Of a stretch of 23,917 nt of DNA, positions 1 to 10,422 are shown piece by piece. This stretch comes from Plantago elongata (lineage: Eukaryota; Streptophyta; Magnoliopsida; Lamiales; Plantaginaceae), in assembly GCA_036897095.1 (NCBI GenBank), contig JAYMSP010002496.1, forward strand, positions 1 through 23,917, given 5' to 3'. The position numbers were made by a program, and so were the translations under genes. Positions within the stretch are counted from its first letter, which is position 1. Every line of letters starts with the position of its first letter. The notes under the pieces are model-generated. The model had not been told where the DNA came from, did no database searches, and saw only the letters and a list, made by a program, of their open reading frames with translations.

Positions 1-644
1 GTAGATTGGGGAATGTAGGGACTTGGTTCAGGTTCAGGTGTAGGTGGAGGTTTATTGGTGTCATTCTGGGTGATAGGAGTTCTTGGTTCATCATTGACAT
101 TAGCAGATTCCTGTGTAGGTTGGGTGATAGGTGGTCCTTCATCATCTGAGATAATCTGAATCACATCAGGGCCATCAGGATTTTGGTTTGATCTACCAAC
201 AAAACCATTCTTGTTTTTGCAATTCCTATACCTAAATACCCTCCTCCTTGCATCTGATTCAACTTTCATTGGGTGTGGGGGTTCATACTCCACATCAACA
301 CCAAGAACATCATCCTCTACCATTTTTTTCAACTTCTTCCTACCTGACCTATCTACAGCTAAAGCCTCTACATCAATAGTTAAGTGTAGTTCTTTTTCCT
401 TGTGTTTCATGTTTTTGTCAAACATCATCTTAACACTACCATCACTCTGAATGTCAATAGTATCAAAAGAATCCTCAACATAAACCAATATAGTGAAGAA
501 GAGTGTGTCTCTTATTGGAAGATTTTCTAACACGAGTTCATTTATATCAGTCAGAAGTTTGGCATGAGAATACCTCTTATGATCAACACCAGTAATCATG
601 TACTCTTCACCAACAATTTTAACCCTGATGTTAAACTTCTCCAT
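1..644 (-). CDS. MULE/MuDR-like transposase, N-terminal part (partial, cut by window edge)
   Basis: The minus strand is open from an ATG at 644 to the left edge, giving 214 codons with no stop. The product starts MEKFNIRVKIVGEEYMITG. It has a compact domain of about 105 residues, mixed beta/alpha in look, resembling the PB1-like N-terminal domain of plant MuDR-type (MULE) transposases. An acidic and basic linker follows (RSGRKKLKKMVEDD), then a low-complexity acidic and proline-rich stretch with PEPEPSP near the edge. In that family the zinc finger and DDE catalytic domain lie further on, so they would be outside this window. The start is chosen because an in-frame TGA lies one codon upstream (650-648) in the predicted spliced leader. 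The open frame looks intact and could be a live or domesticated element. Seen: the open frame and composition. Inferred: the family, from remembered similarity only; a host gene with a PB1-like domain is possible. Confidence 0.55.
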   Translation of the reverse strand, partial: MEKFNIRVKIVGEEYMITGVDHKRYSHAKLLTDINELVLENLPIRDTLFFTILVYVEDSFDTIDIQSDGSVKMMFDKNMKHKEKELHLTIDVEALAVDRSGRKKLKKMVEDDVLGVDVEYEPPHPMKVESDARRRVFRYRNCKNKNGFVGRSNQNPDGPDVIQIISDDEGPPITQPTQESANVNDEPRTPITQNDTNKPPPTPEPEPSPYIPQS

Positions 645-651
645 AATTCAC

Positions 652-827
652 CTACAAGCACAAATCACCAACAAAACGCAGAACTGCTCAGAAAAACCCT
701 AGCTCGTCAAGATGCAATTTTTACGAATAATTAGACCACAATGCATGAAAGTCAGTGATATTTCGAACATGAAGAACACAAAAAGAAGCAAAAAAGGAAT
801 AAATTTGAAAATAAAATTCAAACTCAC
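652..827 (-). other. predicted leader intron of the minus-strand MULE-like gene
   Basis: Read on the minus strand, a good donor (CGAAG then GTGAGT) sits at 828/827 and an acceptor (TGCTTGTAG) ends at 652, giving a 176-nt AT-rich intron just upstream of the ATG at 644. The preceding leader exon (from about 1000 to 828) contains an ATG at 922. Spliced, that frame ends at the TGA at 650-648, one codon before the main ATG and in the same frame. This supports 644 as the real start and suggests an upstream ORF. The splice sites are read by eye. Confidence 0.5.
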
Positions 828-1010
828 CTTCGAATAGTAGCCGATATTGCGAATTTGCGTTTGCCAGACGATCCATGGTAGCCGATATAGCAGGACAACG
901 TGCTGTAATACCGTCTCTTCATGAATTTCAGCTCAATTTTGATGATAGTGAAGAGTTGGTTGTAGAGACGGGAAGAAGAAGACGAAGTGGATAGTGTTTT
1001 GGCGGGCTGG

Positions 1011-2440
1011 TGTGTAAAGTGGGGAGTAATAAAACCCTATAACTCTCTTAAATAGCATAAGGTTTTGTTTGGGTGTGAAGATTTACAAAACATAAAATTA
1101 GTTGATCAACTCTCAAATGATTTTTTGGTCTCCAATCTAATTGTTAGAGTATGATGGATAATATGAAAGTAACCGGAGGATCCCAGTGGTAATAAGCCTT
1201 ATATAACATCTACTCAATTCGTTTTTAACCAATGCTGGAGCGTTACATTAAGCTTATATAACATCTACTCAATTCGTTTTTAACCAATACTAGAGTGTTA
1301 CATTAATGGTGTGGACTAATTTAGTTACAATACAACATCCAGTTTAAATGCACCGGTCCATTTCCATCACAAAACGTCTATGCGCATGTGAGTCATTTTC
1401 CTCCATGTTTTATTTAATACTGCATTTATTTTTTGGAATCACTTAGAAGGGTTCATGCTAATTCAGATTACACTTATTTATTTATATACACTTCATCTCA
1501 ATCTTTCTTAATCGATGTATAAAAGTGACTATTATAATAATGCCACCCTCTAATCTATTTACAATATAACAATCAATTTATATATACTCTAATTCAATTT
1601 ACAACAAAAAGTCTACCTCATTGAATTCGTTTTTCCTCCATGCTTTATTTAGTTTTTGTTAAAAATCTCACGTGATAAAATTTGAAGTCTTCAGTTATAA
1701 AAAATTAAAAAATGGCACCTCAAGTTGTAACAATTTCATAATTTGATACGTTATTGTTAGGATTGAATATTCCTTCTCAAAATTAGTATGAAGTTTTCGA
1801 GAGGCATCTTGAGTTAGCTGACACGCTACACTTAATAAAACATCAAAGAATCATAACTTGAAAAAGGACGATTTTCCACCTTCGATCTACAACTAGAGGA
1901 ACCAATCTCTCCACAATCCACACACAAGGACCCCTCTCTGATTGATATGTGGTTGCCTGATTACCTAAGAAAACCAAAGGAACATCAATATATATGCTCT
2001 ATAGGCTCACTTCTCTAGGTGACCATATAAGTTAATCGCACGTTGATTGTTTATTATTTCCCTACGAGGGACCAATCTTTTCGGGAAGCTACTCTTTTAT
2101 GGGCAATTTTTAATTTATTGTAATGATAAACCTAGGTTTATATGTGTATAATGATTATATAAAGAAATGTCGGAGGAAATTTAATTAGGAATGTTCAGAT
2201 GTTATCAGTCTTCTCGAGCATATTATGCGCAATGTTTTGTCAGTCTTTAATAAAGGAACTAATTTATGAAAGAAAATGGAAATGTAATTTCACCTCCCAT
2301 GCACCCTAACTTTTCTTTAAATTCATGTCCAGAATCATATAGATCAATTACATATTGGAGGATCGTGTAGTGAATAATGACATCGTGGAAGTGGAAGTAA
2401 ATTAAAGTGGAGTTAATGGAAAATAAATGGTAAAAGTATT
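1011..2440. other. AT-rich intergenic stretch without recognisable genes
   Basis: No open frame of note and no recognised protein similarity on either strand. Apart from the 55-bp tandem duplication at 1198-1307, I see only simple AT-rich DNA. The stretch 1800-2110 is less AT-rich and could be a decayed transposon fragment, but I cannot assign it. Confidence 0.5.
1198..1307. repeat. 55-bp tandem duplication (two copies)
   Basis: Two head-to-tail copies at 1198-1252 and 1253-1307. Both start with CTTATATAACATCTACTCAA and differ at a few positions, for example GCTGGAGCG against ACTAGAGTG. It looks like a local duplication; no TSD-like flanks were seen. Confidence 0.9.
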
Positions 2441-2452
2441 TTAAAATTATTC

Positions 2453-2576
2453 TTCATGGAATAAGCTAATTAAGAATCTGAGTTATTAATAATAAATTGT
2501 AATTCAATTGGTAATACACTTGACCACCAATTAATAGATCATGAATTCGAATCATTCTCTAGTCATTTAAAAAAAA
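2453..2576 (+). mobile_element. degenerate tRNA-derived SINE-like remnant
   Basis: The stretch carries an A-box-like motif TAATTCAATTGG at 2500-2511 and a B-box-like motif AATTCGAATCA at 2544-2554, about 33 bp apart. An A-rich run follows at 2570-2576. This is the arrangement of plant tRNA-derived SINEs, whose pol III promoter comes from a tRNA. A 12-bp direct repeat TTAAAATTATTC at 2441-2452 and 2577-2588 brackets it and could be the target-site duplication. Against this, the A-box is about 48 bp from the left repeat, farther than usual, and the repeat is AT-rich enough to be chance. No tRNA cloverleaf forms, so it is not a tRNA gene. Confidence 0.35.
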
Positions 2577-2588
2577 TTAAAATTATTC

Positions 2589-3540
2589 ATGTTCAATTAC
2601 ATATTTCGATATGAAATTTAACGATATGATATGATAAGTTTTGAGGTGTCCAATGGTGCAGGTAATCTAATGAATGTTGATAGTAATGCACACTTATTAG
2701 CATAATTATTATTGCCAATCATGTTTAATGAGTTGTTAACATTTGGGTTACACTCAAACACGAGAAAAGCAACTGTAGTTACAACACTAATGACAATAAT
2801 GAGAAAACGTCAAAGAGAAAAACAAAAAGAAAATACTACTAAGGACTAAACTTTAACTTTATCTGGCTTGTAACTTTAACGCCTGCCTTTAACTTTGATC
2901 ACAAGACCAAATGGCTAAAGAGAAACAATATACACAATATTATATTGAAAGGAAATCAAATACTACAAATAACTTAATCCGATGAGTTATTTAATGTACA
3001 CTTTGACTCAGAAACTAAGTTAATTTTCTTCAATTTTAATTGAATTTTTATATTATTTTTACAGATAAAAATACAGTTCGAATTGAATTAACTCAACTTA
3101 AACTATGAATACTGAAATTAAATTTTTATGTTGATATACATATAAAAATACAATTCAAATTAAGTTAACTCACTCAAATTTTGAACTAAACAAAATTTTC
3201 AAATCATCAAAAAAAAATTAAAAATAATTAAAATGTATGTTGTAAAAACATTATAGAAAAATAATAATATTGTCAATACATATATTTTGATTTGTAACAT
3301 CAAAATGATCTTCTCGACTTAGAAAAAGCTTAGCTCGTTACTCGAATAATTCATCTCGAATGATCGATTCAAGTATATATATTATGATCGAAACATTAAT
3401 TGAATCGAGTTCGAACACATATACTTAGCTCGAAAGTAGGACGATCTATACACTATTAACTATAAGTTTTATTTATAATCTATAGTTCTATAATAATAGA
3501 GACAAACTTCTACTCTGTAGTCTAGTTCATCTTGGCCTTT
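2589..3540. repeat. AT-rich spacer with old dispersed repeat remnants
   Basis: No gene is seen. Two related copies of a roughly 34-bp sequence (core AAAAATACAATTCAAATTAA) lie at about 3065-3100 and 3142-3176. At 3310-3440 there are several TCGA-rich words (CTCGAATAATTC, GAATCGAGTTCGAACAC, TTAGCTCGAAAG), typical of decayed dispersed repeats common in plant intergenic DNA. I cannot assign a transposon family. Confidence 0.35.
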
Positions 3541-3577
3541 TTTACCAGATCTTGTTTGGATCACTTTTGCTGACCAA

Positions 3578-3638
3578 AGTCGGGCAGCTGACCGTATCGC
3601 TCGGAGCGTTCGAATTCAGCTGCCCGTCTGCCCGACCT
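3578..3638. promoter_or_regulatory. GC-rich alternative-pairing hairpin upstream of the 5-phosphatase gene
   Basis: One left arm can pair with two right arms. GGGCAGCTGA (3582-3591) is the exact reverse complement of TCAGCTGCCC (3616-3625). GTCGGGCAG (3579-3587) is the exact reverse complement of CTGCCCGAC (3628-3636). The patch is GC-rich in AT-rich surroundings, about 0.7 kb before the start codon. A promoter role is inference; it may be the end of a small transposon. Confidence 0.45.
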
Positions 3639-3686
3639 TGGGTTTGGGTAAAAAAAGGTAAAAACAGAAAGCAAGAAATATGGAGA

Positions 3687-3726
3687 AAACACACACAGAG
3701 ACCAATGTTGGTATGTGTGTGTGTTT
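3687..3726. repeat. inverted CA/TG microsatellite
   Basis: AAACACACACA at 3687-3697 and TGTGTGTGTTT at 3716-3726 are exact reverse complements (11 bp) with an 18-bp spacer. It lies in the promoter or leader region of the 5-phosphatase gene. A GGGTT-type pentamer repeat follows at about 4008-4024. Confidence 0.7.
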
Positions 3727-3869
3727 GCACTTTATTCTGTTGAAATTCGATACTTTGCTCGCTGTTGCTGTTACTATTTCCGCTGCTGAGAACGAGGCGA
3801 AAAAGGAAAAGATAGAGAGAGGACCCTCCTTCTCTCAAACCAAAGCAAGAGAAGAAAAGGAACTCTTTT

Positions 3870-4276
3870 TTTTATATTATACACTCTACTTGTATACACT
3901 ATAGACTATACTCCTTTCATTCATAATTTGCTTTCTTACCACATTTTAATTAGTGTGTGTGTTCTTTTCTCTCATCATCTTTTGTGTCACTAGCTTAACT
4001 ATTTGTGTTGGGTTGGGTTGGGTTTGGTTTATCAAGATACACACTTCTAAGCCTCTTTTGCTTTCTCTCTGCACTCACATTTGGAAAAAGATTCAATCTT
4101 GATGATGCCCACAAACTAGAATGCTTGTCCAATTTTGATTAGAGTGAAGTATTGAGCTTTTCAAGACTCCAAATTTTGTTGGCTTTTTCGAAAGATCGGA
4201 TTTTGAATTGGGAAAGGGGGTGAAAGAAACGAATTGTATTCGAGTAACGCATGAAGAAGAAATAGGTGGTGGTACA
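3870..4276 (+). promoter_or_regulatory. probable core promoter and 5' leader of the 5-phosphatase gene, with three short uORFs
   Basis: A TATA-like stretch (TATATTATACACTC) at about 3872-3886 is followed by pyrimidine-rich DNA typical of plant leaders. The transcription start cannot be read from sequence. Before the main ATG at 4277 lie three short ORFs: 4102-4119 (MMPTN), 4121-4138 (MLVQF) and 4251-4265 (MKKK). The last ends 11 nt before the main start codon and is out of frame with it. If they are in the mRNA they would be expected to lower or regulate translation. Confidence 0.4.
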
Positions 4277-7200
4277 ATGAAAGATGAAAATTCCAAGAAA
4301 AGCAAGGTTTGGTTTTGTTTTGTTTTGTTTAAAGATTGTGTCTTTCCCTAATTTCTTACTCATTGTTGAAAATTCATGATTTGTATTGATAATAGGGATA
4401 TTAAATTCCTGATATGTTTTGGGTTTTTGTATCTGTAGCTCTCTTGGTCGAAGAAGCTGGTTAGGAAATGGTTCAATATCAAGTGCAAAAGTGAGGAACT
4501 TGCATCTGATGTCTACAGAGGTGAGTGAGCTTTGTTGAATCTTGTTGTAGCAGATTTGGGATTTTGATTGGATTTCTTTCTTACAGATTTGGGTTTTCAG
4601 TTGCTTTCATTTTATTGTCTGCTGAAATCCAGAGAAACAAATTGATCATTTTATTGTACTTCCTATTCTTGATTTTTGTCTTTCATAGGTTTTGTCTTTA
4701 CTCACAAAAATAATCAAATGTTGGCACCTATTCTTATGAGTTTCTATTATTTTATTCTTTGCAAGTCTGTATTATTATTGTATAATTCTCTTGTTCTTGT
4801 AGTATAGGATGATGGAAGAATGAATTTCACCTTTTAATGGCCTACTAAACCCATTTAACTCTTGCTGCTTGATAAATCTTAACAGCCACTTTCACTTGTT
4901 ATATGACAAATTACAAGTATAAAATTTACATTAGGGTCGAATTTGGTTTGATTGTGATATCCAAAGTGCTAAATGGTTAAATTTTCTATAGGTAATGAAG
5001 CAGAATGGAGGAGTGGGTTCTCTGAAAGAGAGCCGTGTACTATTAAAAAGAGTAGAACTGGTTAGTACTCTGATAATTGATTCCTTTTCTTCTTCCTCTT
5101 TTTTCGTTTCGTTTTTGTTTTTTTCTTAAAAAAAAGATTCCCTGCTTTGATGACATTGCAGAAACTTCTGCTAAGAATATAGAGCGCTCCTTATCTCGTT
5201 CACGTTCAAGGTCCAGGAGAGGAAGAGCATATCTTGATAACCCTCAGATTAAAAACGTCCAGAACTATAGGTTTGTTCGATTGAATATTCATATTGTGTG
5301 TACCAGTTACACACTCTTCGATTATAGTCTTATATATACACCTTTCTTCGACCAGTGTTTTCGTGTCGACATGGAATGTGGGAGGAAAAGCACCTCCGAG
5401 CAATATGAACTTAGATGATTGGATTCACTCCGCACCTCCTGCGGATATATATGTCCTCGGGTATGAGTCTATGAGATCTGTAATTTGGATTGAAAAGAGA
5501 CACTGGTAAAAGATTCTCGATTACTTTTTTTCTTGACTTGCAAAATATTCTGCCTTTCAGATTCCAAGAGATAGTTCCACTGAATGCTGGTAATATTTTG
5601 GGAGCTGAGGATAATGGTCCCGCCAAGAAATGGATATCTTTAATCAAGAGGACCCTAAATAACGCTCCTGGAACAAGTGTAAGCAACAGCTGCTATACAC
5701 CATCACCTGTTCCTGATCCCATAGCCGAATGGAATGCTGATTTTGAAGGATCGTTTAGGGGTAAAGCCTCCACTTTCTTGCCAAGGCGATCCTTCCAGAC
5801 ACCACAGCGTTGGAATGAGATGTCAGTCCCTCAACCTCGCCTTGAGCGGCGGTTCAGTGTTTGTGACCGGGTAATATTTGGTAACAGGCCCAGTGACTTT
5901 GACCCAACTACAAGATGGGGTTACAGGCCAAGTGACTGTTCCTCGAGTCACAGACCGAGCGATTATTCTTCAGGCAGACGTCCGAGCGATTACTCCAGTC
6001 ACCGTCCAAGTGACTATTCATCAAGTCGAAGGCCAAGCGACTATTCTTGGGGCCAAAGGCCTAGTGATTTTTCTAGATTGGGTTCGGATGAGGATTTTCT
6101 TCCTGGGGATTCTCCTAGTACGGTGTTGTATTCGCCGATGTCCTGTGGTAATTATACACCTGCAGACGATGCTTATCCGGTGCCTGGACATTCAAGATAT
6201 GCCCTAGTGGCTAGCAAACAAATGGTGGGCATCTATCTCACTGTTTGGGTTCGTGGTGAACTGAGGGAACATGTCCGCAATATTAAGGTTTCCTGTGTAG
6301 GAAGAGGCTTAATGGGCTACCTTGGTAATAAGGTAGTTTTTTCTTTGCCTTCCATTTGATTTACATTAATTTCCTTTGAATTTACAGTTCCTGAGAAACT
6401 AACAAATAATTTTATCTTTTGTCAGGGATCCATTTCTATAAGCATGCTGTTGCATCAAACTAGTCTTTGCTTCGTGTGCACTCACTTGACGTCTGGTCAG
6501 AAGGAGGGCGATGAACTACGTAGAAATTCTGATGTTATGGAGATCTTAAGGAAAACAAGATTTCCCAGAGTCAATGATGAGAAATCCCCTGAGACGATCC
6601 TTGAACACGAGTATGTTTCCTTGCTTGTGTTCTTTATTATTTTGGTTATGAATTGATGTTGATGATGATGACAATGTCTTGGATGCAGTCGAATAATTTG
6701 GCTTGGAGATCTAAACTACAGGATAGCTCTGCCATACCGGTCAGCCAAAGCACTTGTTGAAATGCAAAGCTGGAGAGCATTACTGGAAAAAGACCAAGTA
6801 TGAAATCAAGTTCTCCTCCATTCATGTATCTATTTGTTGTTTAAAGAAACTGTAATGGTTTTTCTCCATTCATGGACCTAAAAAGAATTAACTAACAATG
6901 GTTTTGATTCTCATGACAGCTACGTATAGAGCAGAGACGAGGTCGAGTTTTTGAAGGTTGGAGAGAAGGGAAGATATACTTCCCCCCAACATATAAATAT
7001 TCACACAATTCAGACCGATATGCTGGAGATGATATGCATCCAAAAGAGAAGCGAAGGACACCTGCATGGTACAACTTGATACATTTCTTTCTTGCAACAT
7101 TTTGGCTTAATCTGATGCAACGATTAAATGTTGCCCCTTTTGATCAACCATTTTTATGTGAATTGTTGATCCGTGTACTTGCATATTCTTAGGTGTGACC

Positions 7201-7415
7201 GAATTTTGTGGTATGGTAGTGGCCTTCAGCAAGTGTCTTATGTTCGTGGAGAATCTAGGTTTTCAGACCACAGACCAGTTTCCAGTGTGTTTTGGGCCGA
7301 GGTTGATTCTGTCCCCAACCGGTTGAGGAGAAGTGCAAGCTGTTCGAGCTCCAGGATTGAGGTGGAGGAGATGCTGCCTTATGCTCATGGTTATACGGAA
7401 CTCTGCTTTTTCTGA
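4277..7415 (+). CDS. CVP2/CVL1-like: type I inositol polyphosphate 5-phosphatase, CVP2/CVL1-like (complete, 10 coding exons)
   Basis: Coding exons: 4277-4306, 4439-4520, 4992-5060, 5162-5270, 5356-5460, 5561-6332, 6426-6610, 6689-6797, 6920-7068, 7193-7415. All introns are GT-AG and phases agree, giving 610 residues. The enzyme removes the 5-phosphate from phosphoinositides or inositol phosphates in the cytosol and at membranes. In Arabidopsis the CVP2/CVL1 pair acts in vein patterning. The N-terminus [20 protein letters not shown] is the conserved basic start of this subgroup. The catalytic fold is split: FVSTWNVGG (99-107) and [10 protein letters not shown] (from 133), a variable insert (about 160-340) with RPSD repeats, then [13 protein letters not shown] core, WLGDLNYR (455-462), PAWCDRILW (535-543) and SDHRP (561-565). 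All the key motifs are present, so it should be active. The CVP2/CVL1 assignment rests on the N-terminus and RPSD insert; another type I paralogue is less likely. Confidence 0.95.
5886..6074 (+). repeat. in-gene array of seven RPSD motifs
   Basis: Residues 241-303 of the 5-phosphatase contain seven RPSD units, mostly followed by Y/F and S, with short spacers. The units differ at the nucleotide level: Arg as AGG, AGA or CGT, Pro with all four codons, Ser as AGT or AGC, Asp as GAC or GAT. All seven 12-nt spellings are distinct while the peptide is constant. From memory, Arabidopsis CVP2/CVL1 have a similar array, so the motif is a family trait. It sits in the disordered insert and is rich in possible phospho-serines. 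Confidence 0.9.
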
Positions 7416-7620
7416 AGCAAGATGTAAATCTCATATTGGTATGTTGTTACATCACCTGTTCTAGTTTTTGCACTCGTGTCAAACTTTATGGTTGTCATGT
7501 TTACACACTTTACTCAGACTTGATTGTTAAATTTTCCTTGCATGGAAGCATTACTAGCTGTTAACTCCTACGAGCTTGCAGAAACAAACCATAGCTGTCT
7601 GTTAACTGTAGAGTTTGTGT

Positions 7621-7682
7621 TTGGAATATAATCTGAAAGTACAAATACATGTTGGAATATAATCTGAAAGTACAAATACATG
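7621..7682. repeat. perfect 31-bp tandem duplication
   Basis: Two identical copies at 7621-7651 and 7652-7682, each starting TTGGAATATAATCTGAAAGT. They lie about 200 bp after the 5-phosphatase stop codon, probably in the 3' UTR. The absence of any difference points to a recent event. Confidence 0.95.
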
Positions 7683-8473
7683 TATTTCCATTTCTCTACA
7701 CTATATTGACTTGGTCATTTCAGTAGAGATATTCTTCTGTCTTGTATTATTCCTCAACTTTTATCATCCGTTAAAGTGGTATTTTCCGGTCCCAATAGTC
7801 CTCTAAGAAATAATATTGGTCCCTTCTTGCAGAGGTTGAATACTTTAACCAAAATTACTACCTGAAGAACGATGGGGACGGCTGACCGACAAAGGTGGGT
7901 GACGTGAGTCCTTGTTCTTAATTCCCCTTTTACTTTGAACATTATGTTGCATCTTGCTGATCCTTTGTCTCCTCATGATCTTCTCAAACAGGTGTACATA
8001 TTTACTTCCACAATTTTGACTACTAACTTCAACACAGACCTTGTTGTCTCTCTTCCCTTACCGAAGCTGTAGAGATAAAGAGAATGTCTCATTTCAGTTT
8101 TCTGAAGATTCTTTATTTGTTCTGATGGGGATTCTTGGCAAGAAGAGTCGCCATTTCGGTGTACGTTGTATCAGTAGGCTCATAGGGAGTAGCACTGTAG
8201 CAGTATACATTCTTGATTCTTGTCAAGATGATCATCCTTGTTTTCAGCTTTTTGTTTCAAATGATGAGAGAAGTAAAGAATCAATCTGATCATCAGATGT
8301 AGCAACACTCATTACTAACGTGATGGGAAAAAATTATTGAACTATTTAGTGGCCTTTTGCACGGTTTTCTGCCTGCTAATGATTTTACTGACAAATTCTT
8401 TTTCTTGGTTATATCCCATCTCTACTGCACTACACTCCATTCAAAAATTGGCGTGTACTTTAGAAAGCATTTT

Positions 8474-8529
8474 AACGTTATTAACAATTCAATGAGACGA
8501 ATAAACGTTAACAATTCAATGAAACGAAT
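8474..8529. repeat. imperfect tandem duplication, about 29 bp
   Basis: Copies at about 8474-8502 and 8504-8529 share ACAATTCAATGARACGAAT. The second lacks three bases and has one substitution. Confidence 0.7.
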
Positions 8530-8863
8530 GAAGGGGAATACATACAAAATGTATATTAGAAGTCCATGGATTAGGAAAACAAAAGCCTGTAGTGGCAAGG
8601 AGGGACCAAAAGCAAAAGTGAAAACAAAAGCAGAAGACAAATTTGCAGAGAAATTGTCACCAGGCAAGGCATGGCTTAGTTATTGTTTTCTTTTGTAGAA
8701 GATGCCATTTCTCTCTACTGGCAGGGTTTTTCTTTTCAGTGTTACATTCTAAATTGCTTCATCACTTATCACCTTACATTGGAACAGTTCTAAGCAATCA
8801 CATGGTGGAAGACAAATGCATGTTTTGTTCTGTCAAACATCATAATTCATTATTCAATTTTAA

Positions 8864-9052
8864 TACTCCCTCCGAACCGTCCGAGTTCATCATCTCACGT
8901 AATCTAATATAAATTTTAAGAGAAAATTAAATGAAATAAAAGCGATGATAATAAAGTAAGAAAATATTAAATAATGTAAAAAAGATATATAAGGTAAGAA
9001 ATAATTTTCATTTTAGAGATGTAAAGATAAAGTTGGAACGGAGAAAATAGTA
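8864..9052. mobile_element. Stowaway-type MITE (Tc1/mariner derived), degraded
   Basis: The left end reads TACTCCCTCCGAACCGTCC and the right end GGAACGGAGAAAATAGTA, whose reverse complement is TACTATTTTCTCCGTTCC. This matches the Stowaway terminal signature CTCCCTCCGT with flanking TA dinucleotides. The inside is about 160 bp of AT-rich, non-coding DNA, as expected for a non-autonomous element of about 190 bp. The right terminus is mutated, so it is old. Confidence 0.75.
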
Positions 9053-10422
9053 TTTAGTATTTAACATTATATATAAATATAAAATAAAATAAATATGAGT
9101 TAATAGAACCTTGTAACTTTATGTTTCTAGTTACTATAAATTAGAATGGAAAAACATATAGTGGAATTATAACACTCATCAAAGTGTTAGTTTGTTATAT
9201 TTTAGAGTTTTATAAATCCATACTAAAAGTTATTCAAACCAATGTCACAAATATATTTGAACTTTCATAGAATTTGATATTACTTGCTTGTCAATAATAA
9301 TGCATGAAATATATGGCAAATTCATTTTCTCGCTTCCAGTTAGATAAAATGAATGATTTAACTTACTAAAAAGCTTTCTTAAAAACATAGTTACAAGTTT
9401 CGTAGATTTATCTTTACATACGTACATACTTATAATAGTTTGGAGATCATGTCATCTTATATTTCTTATGAACCTTCTTTTATATTTACAATTTTATTAT
9501 ATATTTTATCGCTTAAAAAAGACCTTACTCTTTAAATGCCACATTCTCATTTTTATATTTAATAGGAATTCTATCTTATTACTTAACGTCATTTATATGA
9601 ACAATGTACGTCTTATATATTAAGATAAATTATCCATTAACGAAGTGTATGAAATGGAATATGAGTGAGTGACTTACTAGGCATATTCAAATATTTATAT
9701 ATGTGATCACAGTAGTTTAGATTCTAAAGAATTGAATCTCAATTAATTAGTAGTAGGTAATTATAAATATTCTCACTCTGTCAATGTACCATGTTTACTT
9801 CCATTCATACTTTTATTCGTTTAGTTTTTTATATTTCCAAATGATTCTAGTTTTTTTAATAATGTAATGGGTAATCAAATCCTTGAAGTAGTGGTTTTGG
9901 GTCCCCATATGAGGTGTAAGAGGTAATGGAGTCATATTTAACACTGTGATAATAATGGTCAACCATTAGGTGGAGCGGTAAACTGTTGGTTGCTTTATGG
10001 AAATTGTGTCAACCATTTTAATTGTCAATGGGTCCAAATTAACCACTTCCGCCGTTTCCGTAATCATACGTAGTACGATAAGATATCATATGATACCTAC
10101 CATTATATGCTTAATAAATAATAATTTATAATATACGTTATTAAATAATCCATCACCATTTCCTTACTGCATTAAATTCCTCAATACAATCATTAAAGCT
10201 CCATGAAATTTGCTAAAACCATTATTTTTATATATATCATACTAGTAAATGACTTGATGATAAGTCGAAAAATATAAGAAGAGTGAAGGGATGTAGTGAG
10301 ACATAAATGTTCATCGCTTTTGTTTATTGTTATATTAGATGAGAGCTATGTAAGCAACTGTCTCCTATTAAAATTAAACGGAACTTTTTTTTTCTTGGAT
10401 GAGCTCATTATCATTTTTATTA
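9053..10422. other. AT-rich spacer without recognised genes
   Basis: Very AT-rich DNA with many stops in all frames and no recognised protein or RNA. Small palindromic words occur (for example GATATCATATGATACC at about 10082-10097) but are of the kind expected in such composition. Confidence 0.5.

Larger units (their letters stand above)
7416..8863. other. 3' UTR and 3' flank of the 5-phosphatase gene; no recognised gene
   Basis: Sequence after the stop at 7415. The 3' UTR end cannot be fixed by eye. There is an 82-codon plus-strand ORF at 8041-8289 and a 113-codon one at 8357-8698 (lysine-rich near the end). Neither has a recognised domain, and both lie in low-information sequence. Polypyrimidine-AG strings such as CCCTTCTTGCAG (7821-7832) could be cryptic splice acceptors. 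It may hold a long 3' UTR or a noncoding transcript, but nothing proves it. Confidence 0.4.

Noticed and set aside
2500-2570. tRNA gene
   Set aside because: Only A- and B-box-like words; no acceptor stem or anticodon arm can be formed.
3542-3904. Overlapping ORFs on both strands in the 5-phosphatase promoter region
   Set aside because: Low complexity (microsatellite-driven), no recognised domains; better explained as promoter and leader DNA.
5878-6207. 109-codon plus-strand ORF inside the 5-phosphatase exon 6
   Set aside because: Shadow frame of the RPSD-coding exon; its V/T/I-rich repetition is a by-product of the RPSD codons.
8041-8289. Small protein gene
   Set aside because: No recognised domain and no codon or context support; kept only as a note in the 3' flank.
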